Source: Chitinilyticum aquatile DSM 21506 (lineage in GTDB: Bacteria; Pseudomonadota; Gammaproteobacteria; Burkholderiales; Chitinibacteraceae). From it: DNA of 64,000 bases. The notes beneath the pieces were generated by a model, which made no database searches, was not told the origin of the DNA, and worked only from the letters and a program-made list of their open reading frames with translations. A program made the translations under genes and the position numbers. The stretch lies in the NCBI RefSeq assembly GCF_000430805.1, contig NZ_KE387261.1, positions 1 through 64,000 of the forward strand, given 5' to 3'. Below are positions 40,127-52,533 of this stretch, in pieces (the stretch's first letter is position 1; each line of letters begins with the position of its first letter).

Positions 40127-40489
40127 ATGCTGTACGGCTTTACCTTTCTGGTGCTGTTCCAGCTGGTCGGCGAAATGCTCAGCCGCGGGCTGCATCTGCC
40201 AGTACCCGGGCCGGTACTGGGCATGCTGTTGCTGGCCGTGTGGTGCACCGTCCGGCGGGGAGTCGATGACCGGGTCGGGCGTGTAGCCCTCGGCCTATTG
40301 CGCTACATGGCGCTGCTTTTTGTTCCGGCTGGCGTCGGGCTGATGCTGCTGGGGCCGGTTCTGCGCGAGCAGGGCTGGGCGATGCTCGCGGTGCTGGTGT
40401 TCTCGACCGTGGTGACGCTGCTGGTGGCCGGCCTGGCATTGCACTGGATGCTCAAGCGCTTTCCCGGGCGCGGGGAGGACGGGCAATGA
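40127..40489 (+). CDS. CidA/LrgA family membrane protein
   Basis: A 120-residue protein with four membrane helices and the family start FLVLFQLVGEMLSRGLHLPV-PGPVLGM. CidA/LrgA proteins are holin-like and act with LrgB/CidB; recent work ties them to pyruvate uptake or overflow metabolism as well as lysis. It overlaps the LrgB gene by four bases (ATGA). Confidence 0.9.
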   Translation: MLYGFTFLVLFQLVGEMLSRGLHLPVPGPVLGMLLLAVWCTVRRGVDDRVGRVALGLLRYMALLFVPAGVGLMLLGPVLREQGWAMLAVLVFSTVVTLLVAGLALHWMLKRFPGRGEDGQ

Positions 40490-41220
40490 GCCTTCCCAAT
40501 CCGCTGGATTCGCAGGCCATGCTGCTGGCGCTGCAGACCGCCCCCTTCCTGTGGCTGGCGGTCACCGCCGGTTGCTACCTGCTGGCCGAGCGACTCTATA
40601 CAGTGAGCCGGCACTTCCCGCTGCTGCACCCGGTGCTCGTCAGCATCGTGCTGATCATTGTCATCCTGCGACTGGGGCAGGTGCCTTACCAGACGTATTT
40701 CAATGGTGCGCAGCTTTATCACTGGTTACTGGGTACTGCGACGGTGGCACTGGCCGTGCCGCTGTTCGACAACCTGCAGCGCGTGCGCGCGCTGCTGCTG
40801 CCTCTTGTGGTGGCGCTGATTGTCGGTGGTCTTGCCGGCATGCTGAGTGCACTGGCGCTGGGCAAGCTATTCGGACTCACGCCCGATGTGCTGATTTCCT
40901 TTGTTCCTAAATCCGTCACCACACCGATTGCCATGGCCTTGTCGCAGCACGCCGGCGGGCTGCCGGCACTGACGGCCAATGTGGTGATCCTGACCGGAAT
41001 TCTTGGTGCGATGATTGCCGTGCCCCTGCTGGCGCTGGCCGGCGTGCGTGGCGAAATTGCGCAGGGCTTTGCGCTGGGGATTGCCGCACACGGGGTCGGA
41101 ACCGCCCGGGCCATCCAGATATCCCCCACCGCAGGGGCGTTTGCCGGGCTGGCGATGGGTCTCAACGGCGTGCTGACATCGCTGACACTGGCGCTGGTGC
41201 TGTCGCTCTGGCCTGCCTGA
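40486..41220 (+). CDS. LrgB/CidB family membrane protein
   Basis: The 244-residue inner membrane protein has about seven helices and the signature FVPKSVTTPIAM. It is the usual partner of CidA/LrgA, here translationally coupled. The pair may modulate murein hydrolase activity or small-acid transport. Confidence 0.93.
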   Translation: MSLPNPLDSQAMLLALQTAPFLWLAVTAGCYLLAERLYTVSRHFPLLHPVLVSIVLIIVILRLGQVPYQTYFNGAQLYHWLLGTATVALAVPLFDNLQRVRALLLPLVVALIVGGLAGMLSALALGKLFGLTPDVLISFVPKSVTTPIAMALSQHAGGLPALTANVVILTGILGAMIAVPLLALAGVRGEIAQGFALGIAAHGVGTARAIQISPTAGAFAGLAMGLNGVLTSLTLALVLSLWPA

Positions 41221-41290
41221 ACGGTCTGGCTGCCAGCATCGCGGCACGCTTGCTCCTATAGTGCAAACGTAATCCCGTGCAGGATGATGC

Positions 41291-43723
<2,433 letters not shown>

Positions 43724-43737
43724 TTTTATACATTGCA

Positions 43738-43786
43738 GGGTATTGCAATGGGGCCATTTTCCCTGAATGGCTTTGGCTGTATACCC
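43738..43786. repeat. Dispersed GGGTAT palindrome, copy 5
   Basis: GGGTAT (43738-43743) pairs with ATACCC (43781-43786), and an inner stem GCCATT (43753-43758) with AATGGC (43766-43771). It lies between the convergent hybrid kinase and cysG genes and probably ends both transcripts. Confidence 0.7.
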
Positions 43787-43793
43787 ATGGGGA

Positions 43794-45179
43794 TTAATGG
43801 CGCCAGTTCAGCTGCGCATGCAGTCTGACCACATCCCCGATGATGATCAGTGCCGGTGGCTTGATGCTGGCGCTGGTGAGCGCTTCGGCCACTCCTGCCA
43901 GTGTGGTGATGACGACCTGCTGGTTTGCGCGCGTGGCATTGGCAACGATGGCGACCGGAGTGTCTGCCGCCCGGCCGTGCGCAATCAGCTGCGCGCTGAT
44001 TTTGGGTGCCTGGGCAACACCCATGTAAACGACGACCGTTTCCGAAGGATTGACGAGGCGGGGCCAGTCGAGCTCGACTTCACCATCGCGGCGGTGGCCG
44101 GTCACGAAGGTGACCGACTGCGCATAATCGCGGTGGGTGAGCGGAATGCCGGCGTAGCAGGATGCACCCGCCGCCGAGGTAATTCCCGGCACCACTTCAA
44201 AGTCGATGCCGGCTGCCGCCAGCTCGGCGATTTCTTCGCCGCCGCGACCGAAGATGAAGGGGTCGCCGCCCTTGAGTCGCAGCACTTTCCTGCCTTCCTG
44301 TGCCAGCTTGACCAGCAGCCGGTTGATGTCTTCCTGTGGCAGCGCGTGATTGTTCGCTTTCTTGCCCACGTAGACGCGCTCGGCGTCGCGGCGCACCAGT
44401 TCCATGATGTCGTGGCTGACGAGATTGTCATACAGCACCACATCGGCCTGCTGCATCAGCCGCAGCGCGCGGAAGGTCAGCAGGTCGGGGTTGCCCGGCC
44501 CGCTGCCGACGAGATAGACCGCGCCGCGCTTGAGCTGACCTGCGTCCGCCACGTTCAGCGCGGCGATGATTTCCGCACGCACCGCCGCCGTATCACCGGC
44601 AAACACGCGATCGGGCAGCGGACCGCTGAGTATCTGCTCCCAGAAATGCCGGCGTGCGGCCGGATCGGGCAGTTTTTCCTTCGAGAGTGCCCGCAGTTCG
44701 CGGCCCAGTCGCGCCAGATCGCCATAGCCATGCGGCACCAGCGCTTCGAGCTGTGCGCGCAGCTGCCGCGCCAGTACCGGTACGCCGCCGCCAGTGGACA
44801 GCGCAATCACGAGCGGCGAGCGGTCGATGATGGCTGGCGTGATGAAGCGGCTGTGTGCCGGATCATCCACCGCGTTGACCAGAATCCCGGCAGCCTCGCA
44901 GCTGGCAAATACCGCGGCATTGATGGCCGGCTCGTCAGTGGCGGCAATGACGAGGCGCAGCGGTTGGCGGATCCATGCCGGGTCGAACATGCCTTCCTGC
45001 CACACGATCTGCCCGGTGCTGGCGAGCTCCTGCAGCCCCTCGTCGAGGGTCGGGCTGAGAACCGTGATGTGGGCGCCGGCAGCCAGCAGCAGGCGTGCCT
45101 TGCGCAGCGCGATTTCGCCGCCACCGACAATCAGGCAGTTTTCTTGTTGCAGATCAAGGAAAAGCGGGAAATAGTCCAT
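43794..45179 (-). CDS. cysG: Siroheme synthase (trifunctional CysG)
   Basis: The 461-residue enzyme turns uroporphyrinogen III into siroheme. The N-terminal part is the NAD-dependent precorrin-2 dehydrogenase/ferrochelatase ([18 protein letters not shown]); from about residue 218 it is the SAM-dependent uroporphyrinogen methyltransferase ([32 protein letters not shown]). The start is [10 protein letters not shown] at 45179. Length matches E. coli CysG (457). Siroheme serves sulfite or nitrite reductase, which are not in the window. Confidence 0.96.
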   Translation of the reverse strand: MDYFPLFLDLQQENCLIVGGGEIALRKARLLLAAGAHITVLSPTLDEGLQELASTGQIVWQEGMFDPAWIRQPLRLVIAATDEPAINAAVFASCEAAGILVNAVDDPAHSRFITPAIIDRSPLVIALSTGGGVPVLARQLRAQLEALVPHGYGDLARLGRELRALSKEKLPDPAARRHFWEQILSGPLPDRVFAGDTAAVRAEIIAALNVADAGQLKRGAVYLVGSGPGNPDLLTFRALRLMQQADVVLYDNLVSHDIMELVRRDAERVYVGKKANNHALPQEDINRLLVKLAQEGRKVLRLKGGDPFIFGRGGEEIAELAAAGIDFEVVPGITSAAGASCYAGIPLTHRDYAQSVTFVTGHRRDGEVELDWPRLVNPSETVVVYMGVAQAPKISAQLIAHGRAADTPVAIVANATRANQQVVITTLAGVAEALTSASIKPPALIIIGDVVRLHAQLNWRH

Positions 45180-45301
45180 GCAGGATACGAGCTCAGCGGG
45201 AAATGCCGCTATTTTGGCATGACTTGCCCGCAAGGGCTGTGCCTTTGGCCAATGAGCCTCGGATTTAAAACCGATAATACTGATTTACCCAGGAGAAAAT
45301 A

Positions 45302-45613
45302 ATGCAGAAAATCATGATCGTACTGGCCGTTGCCGGTCTTCTTGCCAGTGCCGGCGCCCACGCCGTCAGCGGGGCCGATCTGGCCAAGAGCAAGGCCTGT
45401 ATGGCCTGCCACACCGTGGACAAGAAAGTGGTCGGCCCGGCCTACAAGGATGTCGCCGCCAAGTACAAGAATGACAAGGGCGCGGTAGCCAAGCTGGCGA
45501 CCAAGATCCAGAAGGGTGGCAGTGGCGTGTGGGGCTCGATGGCCATGCCGCCCAATGCGGTCAGCGATGCCGAGGCCAAGCTGCTGGCCGAATGGGTCAT
45601 GGCGCAGAAGTAA
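45302..45613 (+). CDS. Small periplasmic c-type cytochrome (c551/c8 type)
   Basis: The 103-residue protein has a signal peptide ending AGAHA, one haem-binding motif CMACH, and the likely axial Met in SMAMPPN. AGGAG precedes the ATG. The fold and length match class I cytochrome c551/c8, a soluble electron carrier. It is a single-gene unit ended by a strong terminator. Confidence 0.93.
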   Translation: MQKIMIVLAVAGLLASAGAHAVSGADLAKSKACMACHTVDKKVVGPAYKDVAAKYKNDKGAVAKLATKIQKGGSGVWGSMAMPPNAVSDAEAKLLAEWVMAQK

Positions 45614-45630
45614 GCGGCCTGTACCCGTTC

Positions 45631-45662
45631 AAAAAACAGCGCCCGATGGGCGCTGTTTTTTT
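45631..45662 (+). terminator. Terminator of the cytochrome c gene
   Basis: AAAAACAGCGCCC pairs with GGGCGCTGTTTTT around a short GAT loop and continues in Ts. Confidence 0.93.
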
Positions 45663-45780
45663 GCTTGCGCAGCAACTGCACTGAAGGCGAGCTGTCTACA
45701 CTGGACAAATTGCCGCCGCAGCTTGTCAGATCAGGCGGCGGCGGCCGACCAACTTGCAGATACTGCTCAGGAGTTGCCCC

Positions 45781-46701
45781 ATGCTGATTCGTTCTGCCTC
45801 TGATATTCCCGCCAGCGCAATCACTCCGCGCGAGGTCTACCTCAATCGCCGCCAGTTCATGGCTGCCGGCGCGGGGATGACGCTGGCACTGCTGGGTGCC
45901 GATGCTGCTGCCAGCCTGTTGTCACGGTCTTCGCCGTTTTCTACAACAGAGGACAAGAACAGCCTGAAAGAAATCACCACGTACAACAATTTCTACGAAT
46001 TTGGTACCGACAAGAGCGACCCGGCTGCGAACGCCCATACATTGAAAACCAGCCCGTGGAGCATCGTGGTCGAAGGCGAGGCGGGCAAGCCACGCCGTTT
46101 CGGCATGGAAGAACTGCTGAAAATCGCCCCGCTGGAAGAGCGCATCTATCGCCTGCGCTGTGTGGAAGGCTGGTCGATGGTCATTCCCTGGGTCGGTTTT
46201 CCGCTGGCAAGCCTGCTCAAGCTGGTCGAGCCGACCTCCAAAGCCAAATTTGTCGCCTTCGAATCGCTGGCCGATCCGCAGCAGATGCCAGGTGTGAAAA
46301 GCCGTGTGCTCGACTGGCCCTATCGCGAAGGGCTGCGCATCGATGAGGCCATGCATCCGCTGACCATTCTGGCGGTTGGCCTGTATGGCGAGGTGCTGCC
46401 GAAACAGAATGGCGCCCCTGTCCGGCTGGTGGTGCCGTGGAAGTATGGATTCAAGAGCATCAAATCCATCGTCCGTATCCGTTTGCAGGAAACCCAGCCG
46501 AGCACCAGCTGGAGCACGGCCAATCCTTCCGAGTACGGTTTTTATTCGAATGTGAATCCGGCGGTCGATCACCCGCGCTGGAGCCAGGCGACCGAGCGGC
46601 GCATTGGCGAGCTTTTCAAACGCAAGACGCTGCCCTTCAACGGCTACGCCGACCAGGTGGCCGCGCTCTACAAGGGCATGGACCTGCGCAAGTTCTACTG
46701 A
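45781..46701 (+). CDS. msrP: Protein-methionine-sulfoxide reductase, catalytic subunit MsrP
   Basis: The 306-residue periplasmic molybdoenzyme reduces oxidised methionines in envelope proteins. The Tat signal [11 protein letters not shown] directs folded export; Cys127 in [11 protein letters not shown] should ligate molybdenum. AGGAG seven bases before the ATG at 45781 fixes the start. It is paired with its haem membrane subunit msrQ after nine bases. Confidence 0.95.
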   Translation: MLIRSASDIPASAITPREVYLNRRQFMAAGAGMTLALLGADAAASLLSRSSPFSTTEDKNSLKEITTYNNFYEFGTDKSDPAANAHTLKTSPWSIVVEGEAGKPRRFGMEELLKIAPLEERIYRLRCVEGWSMVIPWVGFPLASLLKLVEPTSKAKFVAFESLADPQQMPGVKSRVLDWPYREGLRIDEAMHPLTILAVGLYGEVLPKQNGAPVRLVVPWKYGFKSIKSIVRIRLQETQPSTSWSTANPSEYGFYSNVNPAVDHPRWSQATERRIGELFKRKTLPFNGYADQVAALYKGMDLRKFY

Positions 46702-46710
46702 GAGAAGCCG

Positions 46711-47289
46711 ATGTTGCCTCGTTGGGTAAAACCGCTGCTGTTTGTCCTGTGCCTGCTGCCGCTGGCGCGCATGGTCTGGCTGGTGCTGCAGGCGGTGCCG
46801 GTCAATCCGGTCGAATTCATCACCCGCTCCACCGGCACCTGGGCGCTGGTCGGGCTATGCCTCTCGCTGGCCATCAGCCCCCTGCGGCGCATCACCGGCT
46901 ACGGCGCGCTGCTGCGCGTAAGACGCATGGTCGGGCTGTTTGCGTTTTTCTATGCCGCGCTGCACCTGCTGACCTATCTGTGGCTGGACCAGTTCTTTGA
47001 CTGGGCTGCCATCCTGCGTGATGTGCTCAAGCGACCATTTGTCACGCTCGGCTTTGCGGCGTTTCTGCTTTTGCTGCCGCTGGCCGTGACGTCTACCGAT
47101 GGCTGGATACGCCGGCTGCGCCGCAACTGGGGGCGCTTGCACCGGCTGGTCTACCCGGCTGCGGTGCTGGCAGTGCTGCATTATCTGTGGCTGGTGAAGC
47201 GTGATCTGACCGAGCCCCTGTTGTACGCTGCGGTGCTGGCTGTGCTGCTTGGTGTGCGCATCTACTGGTTTTGTCGCGCACGATCCTGA
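46711..47289 (+). CDS. msrQ: Haem-binding membrane subunit MsrQ
   Basis: A 192-residue protein of about six helices and the ferric-reductase-like fold; the histidines in ALHLLTY, RLHRLVYP and VLHYLWLV are candidate haem ligands. It passes quinol or flavin electrons to MsrP. Translation starts just beyond msrP. Confidence 0.93.
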   Translation: MLPRWVKPLLFVLCLLPLARMVWLVLQAVPVNPVEFITRSTGTWALVGLCLSLAISPLRRITGYGALLRVRRMVGLFAFFYAALHLLTYLWLDQFFDWAAILRDVLKRPFVTLGFAAFLLLLPLAVTSTDGWIRRLRRNWGRLHRLVYPAAVLAVLHYLWLVKRDLTEPLLYAAVLAVLLGVRIYWFCRARS

Positions 47290-47300
47290 AATAGGGTTTT

Positions 47301-47349
47301 GGGTATGTGTCTGTAGCCATTTTATTGCAATTGCTGTGGGCGTATACCT
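47301..47349. repeat. Dispersed GGGTAT palindrome, copy 6
   Basis: GGGTATGTGTCTGTAGCC followed by ATTTTATT, with GCTGTGGGCGTATACC as the opposite arm; paired with several G-T steps. It sits between the convergent msrQ and SprA-like genes. Confidence 0.7.
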
Positions 47350-47365
47350 GTGGTTTTGTGGCTGC

Positions 47366-47980
47366 TTACGCGGTGGTGGCGAAGCTTCCGCTGAATGTGT
47401 CGTTTGTCGCATAAGCACGTGCCACGCGAGCTGATTCGGCGGAGCGGCTGGCGATTTCCATCAGTGCTTCCTGTTCCATACTGGCCGCCCGCGCGGCAAT
47501 GGCGCGGTCGACGCTGGATGGATCAGCGGGTGCCAGCGCGGCGGCCTGAATGGCTCGGGCGCGGCGCAGTGTTTCTTCCGGTGTACGTCCCGGTGAAACA
47601 TCAATCTGGACATCGCCGGCGACGGCGTAACGCATGCCATCCGGCCCGGTCTCCATCGTGTAGTTGGTGCCGCTGGTAGCAAGGCCGCCGGCTGCCGCCA
47701 GATGGGCCTGTTCGTGCTGGCGCACCTTGCGGTCTGTTGCCTGCATCTCGCGCACTTGCGCCAGTTGCTCGTCGCTGAGCGGCTGGCCGTCAAGCCCGCG
47801 CGGGCGGGTCGGATCGCGGGTGGTGGAGGATGAGGCTGTTTCTGTGCCGGTCCCGGTTTCTGTTTCCGTTTCCGGGGTGTTGCTGGCCGCACTGCGGCTT
47901 GCCGTGCTCGGAGATGCGCGCGGCAGGGGCGGGATTGCTGCGATGAGGGCAGTCACTGCACTGCCCACTAGCGGGCTCAT
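47366..47980 (-). CDS. SprA-related putative metallopeptidase
   Basis: A 204-residue protein. The first 65 residues are low-complexity Ala/Ser/Thr/Glu; the conserved part begins RGLDGQPLSDEQLAQV and has HEQAHLAAAG, an HExxH zinc motif, followed by YAVAGDVQIDVSPG. These are hallmarks of the SprA-related family. Substrate and location are unknown; no clear signal peptide is seen. Confidence 0.82.
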   Translation of the reverse strand: MSPLVGSAVTALIAAIPPLPRASPSTASRSAASNTPETETETGTGTETASSSTTRDPTRPRGLDGQPLSDEQLAQVREMQATDRKVRQHEQAHLAAAGGLATSGTNYTMETGPDGMRYAVAGDVQIDVSPGRTPEETLRRARAIQAAALAPADPSSVDRAIAARAASMEQEALMEIASRSAESARVARAYATNDTFSGSFATTA

Positions 47981-48178
47981 GGCATGACTCCTTGTCTAAC
48001 ACTCTGATTTTAATGATTTGTTTTTGCTGTTATCGCGCGGAGGCAAGGGTGTGGCGACGAAAGGTCTTTTACCCTGCCTTGCGGGCGGGTGACTGGGCCG
48101 GGCTGTCACGCACTTGCCATAACTGCGGCGGCTTTGTGCTAATCTTGGCGGATTCTGCAATCGAATCTGATTACCGCA

Positions 48179-48793
48179 ATGGCAAAAGGCAATCTCTATA
48201 TCGTGACCGCCCCGTCGGGGGCCGGCAAAACCACTCTGGTCAAGGCGCTGCTGGCGGCCGATCCGCACATCCAGCTGTCCGTGTCATTTACGACCCGCGC
48301 GCCGCGCGAGGGTGAGGTCAATGGTCGCGATTACCATTTTGTCGAGCGCGCCGAGTTCGAGCGGATGATCAACAACTGCGAATTTCTGGAATACGCCGAG
48401 GTGTACGGCAACTATTACGGCACGTCGCAGACCTGGATCAACAGTGTGATCGAAAGCGGTCGCGACATCCTGCTCGAAATCGACTGGCAGGGCGCGCAGC
48501 AGGTGCGCCGCCTGTTCCCGGACGCGATCGGCATTTTCGTGCTGCCGCCGTCGCTGGACGTGCTGGAGCAGCGCCTGCGCGGTCGCGGCAAGGACAGCGA
48601 CGAGGTTATTGCCCGCCGCATGAAGGTGGCCCGCGAAGAGATCAGCCATGTCGATGAAGCTGATTACGTGATCGTCAACGAGCATGTCGACGATGCCGTG
48701 CGCGACATCATTGCCGTCGTGCGTGCCGGCCGCCTGGGCCTGGCACAGCAATCCGAGCGCCATACGGCGCTGATCAGTGCACTGAAAGGCTGA
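48179..48793 (+). CDS. gmk: Guanylate kinase
   Basis: The 204-residue enzyme phosphorylates GMP to GDP. P-loop APSGAGKTTL at residues 9-18 and the GMP-binding VSFTTRAPREGEVNGRDYHF segment (within 40-60) are typical. No strong ribosome binding site precedes the ATG. An extended -10-like TGCTAATCT (48137-48145) upstream could be its promoter. It is followed by rpoZ and spoT, linking GTP supply with (p)ppGpp metabolism as in other proteobacteria. Confidence 0.96.
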   Translation: MAKGNLYIVTAPSGAGKTTLVKALLAADPHIQLSVSFTTRAPREGEVNGRDYHFVERAEFERMINNCEFLEYAEVYGNYYGTSQTWINSVIESGRDILLEIDWQGAQQVRRLFPDAIGIFVLPPSLDVLEQRLRGRGKDSDEVIARRMKVAREEISHVDEADYVIVNEHVDDAVRDIIAVVRAGRLGLAQQSERHTALISALKG

Positions 48794-48799
48794 TCGCTT

Positions 48800-48808
48800 T
48801 GGTATAAT
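48800..48808 (+). promoter_or_regulatory. Extended -10 promoter for rpoZ-spoT
   Basis: TGGTATAAT is a perfect extended -10 just after the gmk stop, 60 bases before rpoZ; no clear -35. A small stem with GGGGC/GCCCC follows at about 48820-48837. Confidence 0.55.
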
Positions 48809-48867
48809 GCAGGGTTCCAGGGGCTGTTCTCGCCCCCGATTTCACAAGTTTGACCGGAGATTGCCGC

Positions 48868-49077
48868 ATGGCTCGCATTACCGTTGATGAATGTCTGTCC
48901 CGTTTTCCCAACCGTTTCGACCTGACACTCGCTGCAGCCTACCGCGCCCGCCAGATCGAAAACGGCTCTTCCCCGCAAGTGGAAAACCATGGCCGTGACA
49001 AACCGACCGTACTTGCGCTGCGTGAAATGGCCGCCGGCCTGGTCAGCACGGACATCCTGACCCGCAACCGCGGCTAA
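48868..49077 (+). CDS. rpoZ: RNA polymerase omega subunit
   Basis: The 69-residue subunit starts [19 protein letters not shown], near identical to family consensus. It helps assemble RNA polymerase and forms part of a ppGpp site. The ATG at 48868 follows GGAGA. spoT begins nine bases after the stop. Confidence 0.95.
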   Translation: MARITVDECLSRFPNRFDLTLAAAYRARQIENGSSPQVENHGRDKPTVLALREMAAGLVSTDILTRNRG

Positions 49078-49085
49078 GGGTGGCC

Positions 49086-51269
49086 ATGGAAGCGGAGATC
49101 AGCCCCGAAGACGTTCCAGCCCTGCAAGAGGCACCCGACGTCATCGACAATGCCAACCGCTTCCTTTCTGAGCACACCGCCTACCTGAAGAGTGAAGACC
49201 GCGACTATCTGCGGCGGGCCTTCCTCTTCGCCGAAGCCGCGCACCGCGAACAGCAGCGCAAATCCGGCGAACCGTACATTTCCCATCCGCTGGCTGTCGC
49301 CACCATCCTCACGCAATGGAAGCTTGATGCGCAGGCGCTGGCCGGCGCGCTGCTGCACGACGTGATGGAAGACAGCGGCGTCACAAAGATCGAGCTGACC
49401 GACAAATTCGGCAAGACGGTGGCCGAGCTGGTCGACGGCATGTCGAAAATCGACAAGCTGGAATTCCAGAGCAAGGAAGAGGCCCAGGCCGAGAATTTCC
49501 GCAAGATGCTGCTGGCGATGGCGCACGATCTGCGCGTCATCCTGATCAAGCTTGCTGACCGCCTGCACAATATGCGCACGATGGATGCGATGCGTGCCGA
49601 CAAGCAGAAGCGCATCGCGCGGGAGACTCTGGAGATCTACGCGCCGATTGCCAACCGCATCGGGCTCAATGCCGTTTATCTCGAGCTGGATGATCTGGCC
49701 TTCAAATACCTGCATCCGCACCGCTACGACGTGCTGTCCAAGGCGCTGAAAGCTGCGCGTGGCAACCGCCGCGAAGTGGTCAGCAAGATTCTGGAAGGCA
49801 TCCGTGCCAAGCTGGCCAGTGCCGGCCTCGAGGCGACAGTGAGCGGGCGCGAGAAGAACCTCTTCAGCATCTACTGCAAGATGCAGGAAAAGCACCTGAG
49901 CTTTTCCGAAGTACTGGATATCTACGGCTTTCGCGTGCAGGTGAAGGATGTCGGCTGCTGCTATCTGGCACTGGGTGCGCTGCATGCGCTCTACAAGCCG
50001 ATTCCAGGCAAGTTCAAGGATTACATCGCGATCCCGAAGCAGAATGGCTACCAGTCACTGCATACGACGCTGTTCGGCCCGTATGGCACGCCGATCGAAA
50101 TCCAGATCCGCACCAACGACATGCATCGCGTGGCCGATGCCGGTGTGGCCAGCCACTGGATGTACAAGTCGGGGGACGAAGGCTTTTCCGACGTCCAGAA
50201 AAAAACGCACCAGTGGCTGCAATCCCTGCTGGAAATGCAGGCCGATTCCGGCGACGCGGTCGAGTTTCTGGAACACATCAAGGTCGACCTCTTTCCCGAC
50301 CAGGTGTATGTATTCACGCCCAAGGGCAAGATTCTTTCGCTGCCCAGCAGTGCAACCTGTGTCGATTTCGCCTATGCGGTGCACACCGATGTCGGCAACC
50401 GCTGCATCGCCGCCAAGGTAAACCACGAGCTGGTGCCGCTGCGTACCCGCCTGAAAAATGGCGATTCGGTCGAGATTGTCATGGCCGCGCACGCGCATCC
50501 GAATCCTTCGTGGCTGACTTTTGTCACCACCGGCAAGGCGCGCAGCCATATCCGGCATTTCCTCAAGACAATGCGTTTCGAGGAGTCCGTGCATCTGGGC
50601 GAGCGCCTGCTGCAGCAATCGCTGGCAGCACTCAACCAGCCCAGAGTCATCAGCGACGAGGTATGGGAGCGCTACCTGCGCGAGCACGGCGACAAGGCCC
50701 GCGATGAAGTCCTGGCCGAGCTGGGGCTGGGCAAGCGCCTGGGGGTCGTGGTTGCCAAGCGGCTGCTGCAACTTTCCGGCGCCTGGGAGGAGGAGTCCGT
50801 GTCCGGACGCAAGCCGCAGGCGGTGACGGTGCGCGGCACCGAGGGCATGGCCATCCAGTTCGCCCATTGCTGCAACCCGATTCCGGGCGATCCGATCCTC
50901 GGCATGGTCAAGAAAGACCAGGGGCTGCTGATTCATGCGCATGATTGTCCGCTGGTATCACGCGGGCGCATCGACTCGGACAAGCTGGTTTATGTCGAGT
51001 GGGACCCGGATGTGGCGCGCCTCTTCGATGTGCCGGTGCGTGTGCTGGCGGTCAATGATCGCAGTACGCTCGCGAGCCTGGCGGCGGCAATCGCCGATGC
51101 CGATGCCAATATCGTCGCCGTGACCATGACCGATCAGTCCGATACGGACGAGCGCTTCATCCAGGTGCAGTTCACCCTGCAGGTGCACAACCGCGTGCAT
51201 CTGGCGCAGGTGTTCAAGAGCCTGCGCGGGCTTTCCAGTGTTTCCCGTCTGCAGCGGGTACGGGGTTAG
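49086..51269 (+). CDS. spoT: Bifunctional (p)ppGpp synthetase/hydrolase
   Basis: The 727-residue stringent-response enzyme has an N-terminal hydrolase with HD motif LLHDVMEDSG, a synthetase domain with FKDYIAIPKQNGYQSLHT and IEIQIRT, a TGS domain (QVYVFTPKGKILSLP), a helical/zinc-finger region with FAHCCNPIPGD, and a C-terminal ACT domain. Both catalytic halves look intact. The ATG at 49086 follows AAGG; a GTG six bases upstream is an alternative. A separate RelA would be expected elsewhere. Confidence 0.95.
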   Translation: MEAEISPEDVPALQEAPDVIDNANRFLSEHTAYLKSEDRDYLRRAFLFAEAAHREQQRKSGEPYISHPLAVATILTQWKLDAQALAGALLHDVMEDSGVTKIELTDKFGKTVAELVDGMSKIDKLEFQSKEEAQAENFRKMLLAMAHDLRVILIKLADRLHNMRTMDAMRADKQKRIARETLEIYAPIANRIGLNAVYLELDDLAFKYLHPHRYDVLSKALKAARGNRREVVSKILEGIRAKLASAGLEATVSGREKNLFSIYCKMQEKHLSFSEVLDIYGFRVQVKDVGCCYLALGALHALYKPIPGKFKDYIAIPKQNGYQSLHTTLFGPYGTPIEIQIRTNDMHRVADAGVASHWMYKSGDEGFSDVQKKTHQWLQSLLEMQADSGDAVEFLEHIKVDLFPDQVYVFTPKGKILSLPSSATCVDFAYAVHTDVGNRCIAAKVNHELVPLRTRLKNGDSVEIVMAAHAHPNPSWLTFVTTGKARSHIRHFLKTMRFEESVHLGERLLQQSLAALNQPRVISDEVWERYLREHGDKARDEVLAELGLGKRLGVVVAKRLLQLSGAWEEESVSGRKPQAVTVRGTEGMAIQFAHCCNPIPGDPILGMVKKDQGLLIHAHDCPLVSRGRIDSDKLVYVEWDPDVARLFDVPVRVLAVNDRSTLASLAAAIADADANIVAVTMTDQSDTDERFIQVQFTLQVHNRVHLAQVFKSLRGLSSVSRLQRVRG

Positions 51270-51333
51270 GTCGTCGATCCACACGGAAGTAGTGTCAAAC
51301 CCTGAGTCGCATCAAGGCGGCTTTCTTTGCGCA

Positions 51334-51342
51334 TGCTAGAAT
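51334..51342 (+). promoter_or_regulatory. Extended -10 promoter for thiS-thiG
   Basis: TGCTAGAAT, an extended -10 lacking a clear -35, lies 38 bases before thiS. No TPP riboswitch is seen in the short leader. Confidence 0.45.
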
Positions 51343-51379
51343 CGCTCCCGACTCATCCACGCATGACAGGGGCGTATCC

Positions 51380-51580
51380 ATGCAGCTTTCTCTGAACGGC
51401 GAACGCCGCGAATTTCCCGACGGCATTACCGTTGCCGGCATGATCGAGGTGCTGGCGCTGACCGGCAAACGCGTTGCGATCGAGCGCAATGGCGAAATCG
51501 TGCCGCGCAGCCTGCATGCCGAGACCGCACTCGCCGATGGCGATGTGCTGGAAATGGTTGTCGCCGTTGGCGGTGGCTAG
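51380..51580 (+). CDS. thiS: Sulfur carrier protein ThiS
   Basis: A 66-residue beta-grasp protein ending GG, the C terminus that is adenylated and thiocarboxylated. It delivers sulfur to ThiG for thiazole formation. It starts [12 protein letters not shown] and lies 77 bases before thiG. Confidence 0.93.
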   Translation: MQLSLNGERREFPDGITVAGMIEVLALTGKRVAIERNGEIVPRSLHAETALADGDVLEMVVAVGGG

Positions 51581-51657
51581 GCGCCATCCCGCATTCATCC
51601 ACGTTCAATCGACCCGTACACCGGGCGCCAGCAGGTTCAACAACAAGGGGTTAATCC

Positions 51658-52452
51658 ATGAGTGACGATATTTTCCAGATTGCCGGCAAAACCTATAACT
51701 CGCGCCTGATCGTGGGGACCGGCAAATACCAGGATTTCGCGCAGACCCGCGAGGCGGTAAAGGCATCCGGCGCCGAGATCGTGACTGTGGCGATCCGCCG
51801 CGTGAACATCGGCCAGAATGCCGGCGAAGCCAGCCTGCTCGATTACCTGCCGCCATCCGAGTTCACCTACCTGCCCAACACCGCAGGGTGTTATACCGCC
51901 GAGGATGCCATCCGCACGCTGCGCCTGGCGCGCGAACTGCTGGATGGTCACAAGCTGGTCAAGCTCGAAGTGCTGGGTGACCAGCACACCCTGTTCCCGA
52001 ACGTGCGTGAAACGCTGAAGGCTGCAGAAGTGCTGGTCAAGGATGGCTTTGACGTGATGGTGTACACCTCGGATGACCCGATCATCGCCAGGGAGCTGCA
52101 GGAGATCGGTTGCTGCGCGGTGATGCCGCTGGCTTCGCTGATCGGCTCCGGCATGGGTATCCTGAATCCGTGGAACCTGCGCCTGATCATCGAGCAGCTG
52201 TCTGTGCCGGTGCTGGTTGATGCGGGTGTTGGTACGGCGTCGGATGCGACGATTGCACTGGAGCTGGGCTGCGACGGCATCCTGATGAATACCGCGATTG
52301 CCCACGCGAAAGATCCGGTGCGCATGGCGCGCGCGATGAAGCTGGCGGTTGAAGCCGGGCGCGAATCCTTCCTGGCCGGCCGCATGCCGAAGAAGCTGTA
52401 TTCGGCCGATCCATCGAGCCCGGTTTCCGGTCTGATCGCTGCCGCCAAATAA
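51658..52452 (+). CDS. thiG: Thiazole synthase
   Basis: The 264-residue enzyme builds thiazole phosphate from DXP, ThiS thiocarboxylate and dehydroglycine (from glycine or tyrosine). KLEVLGD holds the Schiff-base lysine; [18 protein letters not shown] and [12 protein letters not shown] bind phosphate. thiS-thiG-trmB adjacency is common in betaproteobacteria; here a repeat and cheD lie between thiG and trmB. Confidence 0.96.
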   Translation: MSDDIFQIAGKTYNSRLIVGTGKYQDFAQTREAVKASGAEIVTVAIRRVNIGQNAGEASLLDYLPPSEFTYLPNTAGCYTAEDAIRTLRLARELLDGHKLVKLEVLGDQHTLFPNVRETLKAAEVLVKDGFDVMVYTSDDPIIARELQEIGCCAVMPLASLIGSGMGILNPWNLRLIIEQLSVPVLVDAGVGTASDATIALELGCDGILMNTAIAHAKDPVRMARAMKLAVEAGRESFLAGRMPKKLYSADPSSPVSGLIAAAK

Positions 52453-52468
52453 GGCTTTAGTCATTCTA

Positions 52469-52529
52469 AACAAAGGGTATTGCCTTGTAGCCATTTATTT
52501 TATTGGGCTACAAGGTAATACCCTTTGTT
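52469..52529. repeat. Dispersed GGGTAT palindrome, copy 7 (best copy)
   Basis: A 24-base arm (52469-52492) pairs with 52506-52529 with one G-T pair, around the loop ATTTATTTTATTG. The arm contains GGGTATTGCCTTGTAGCC. It lies between the convergent thiG and cheD genes. Confidence 0.93.
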
Positions 52530-52533
52530 CGAT

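Noticed and set aside
51270-51379. Possible TPP riboswitch before thiS
   Set aside because: The leader is about 40 bases after the likely promoter and lacks the conserved thi-box; the CTGAG found is not followed by the second conserved half.
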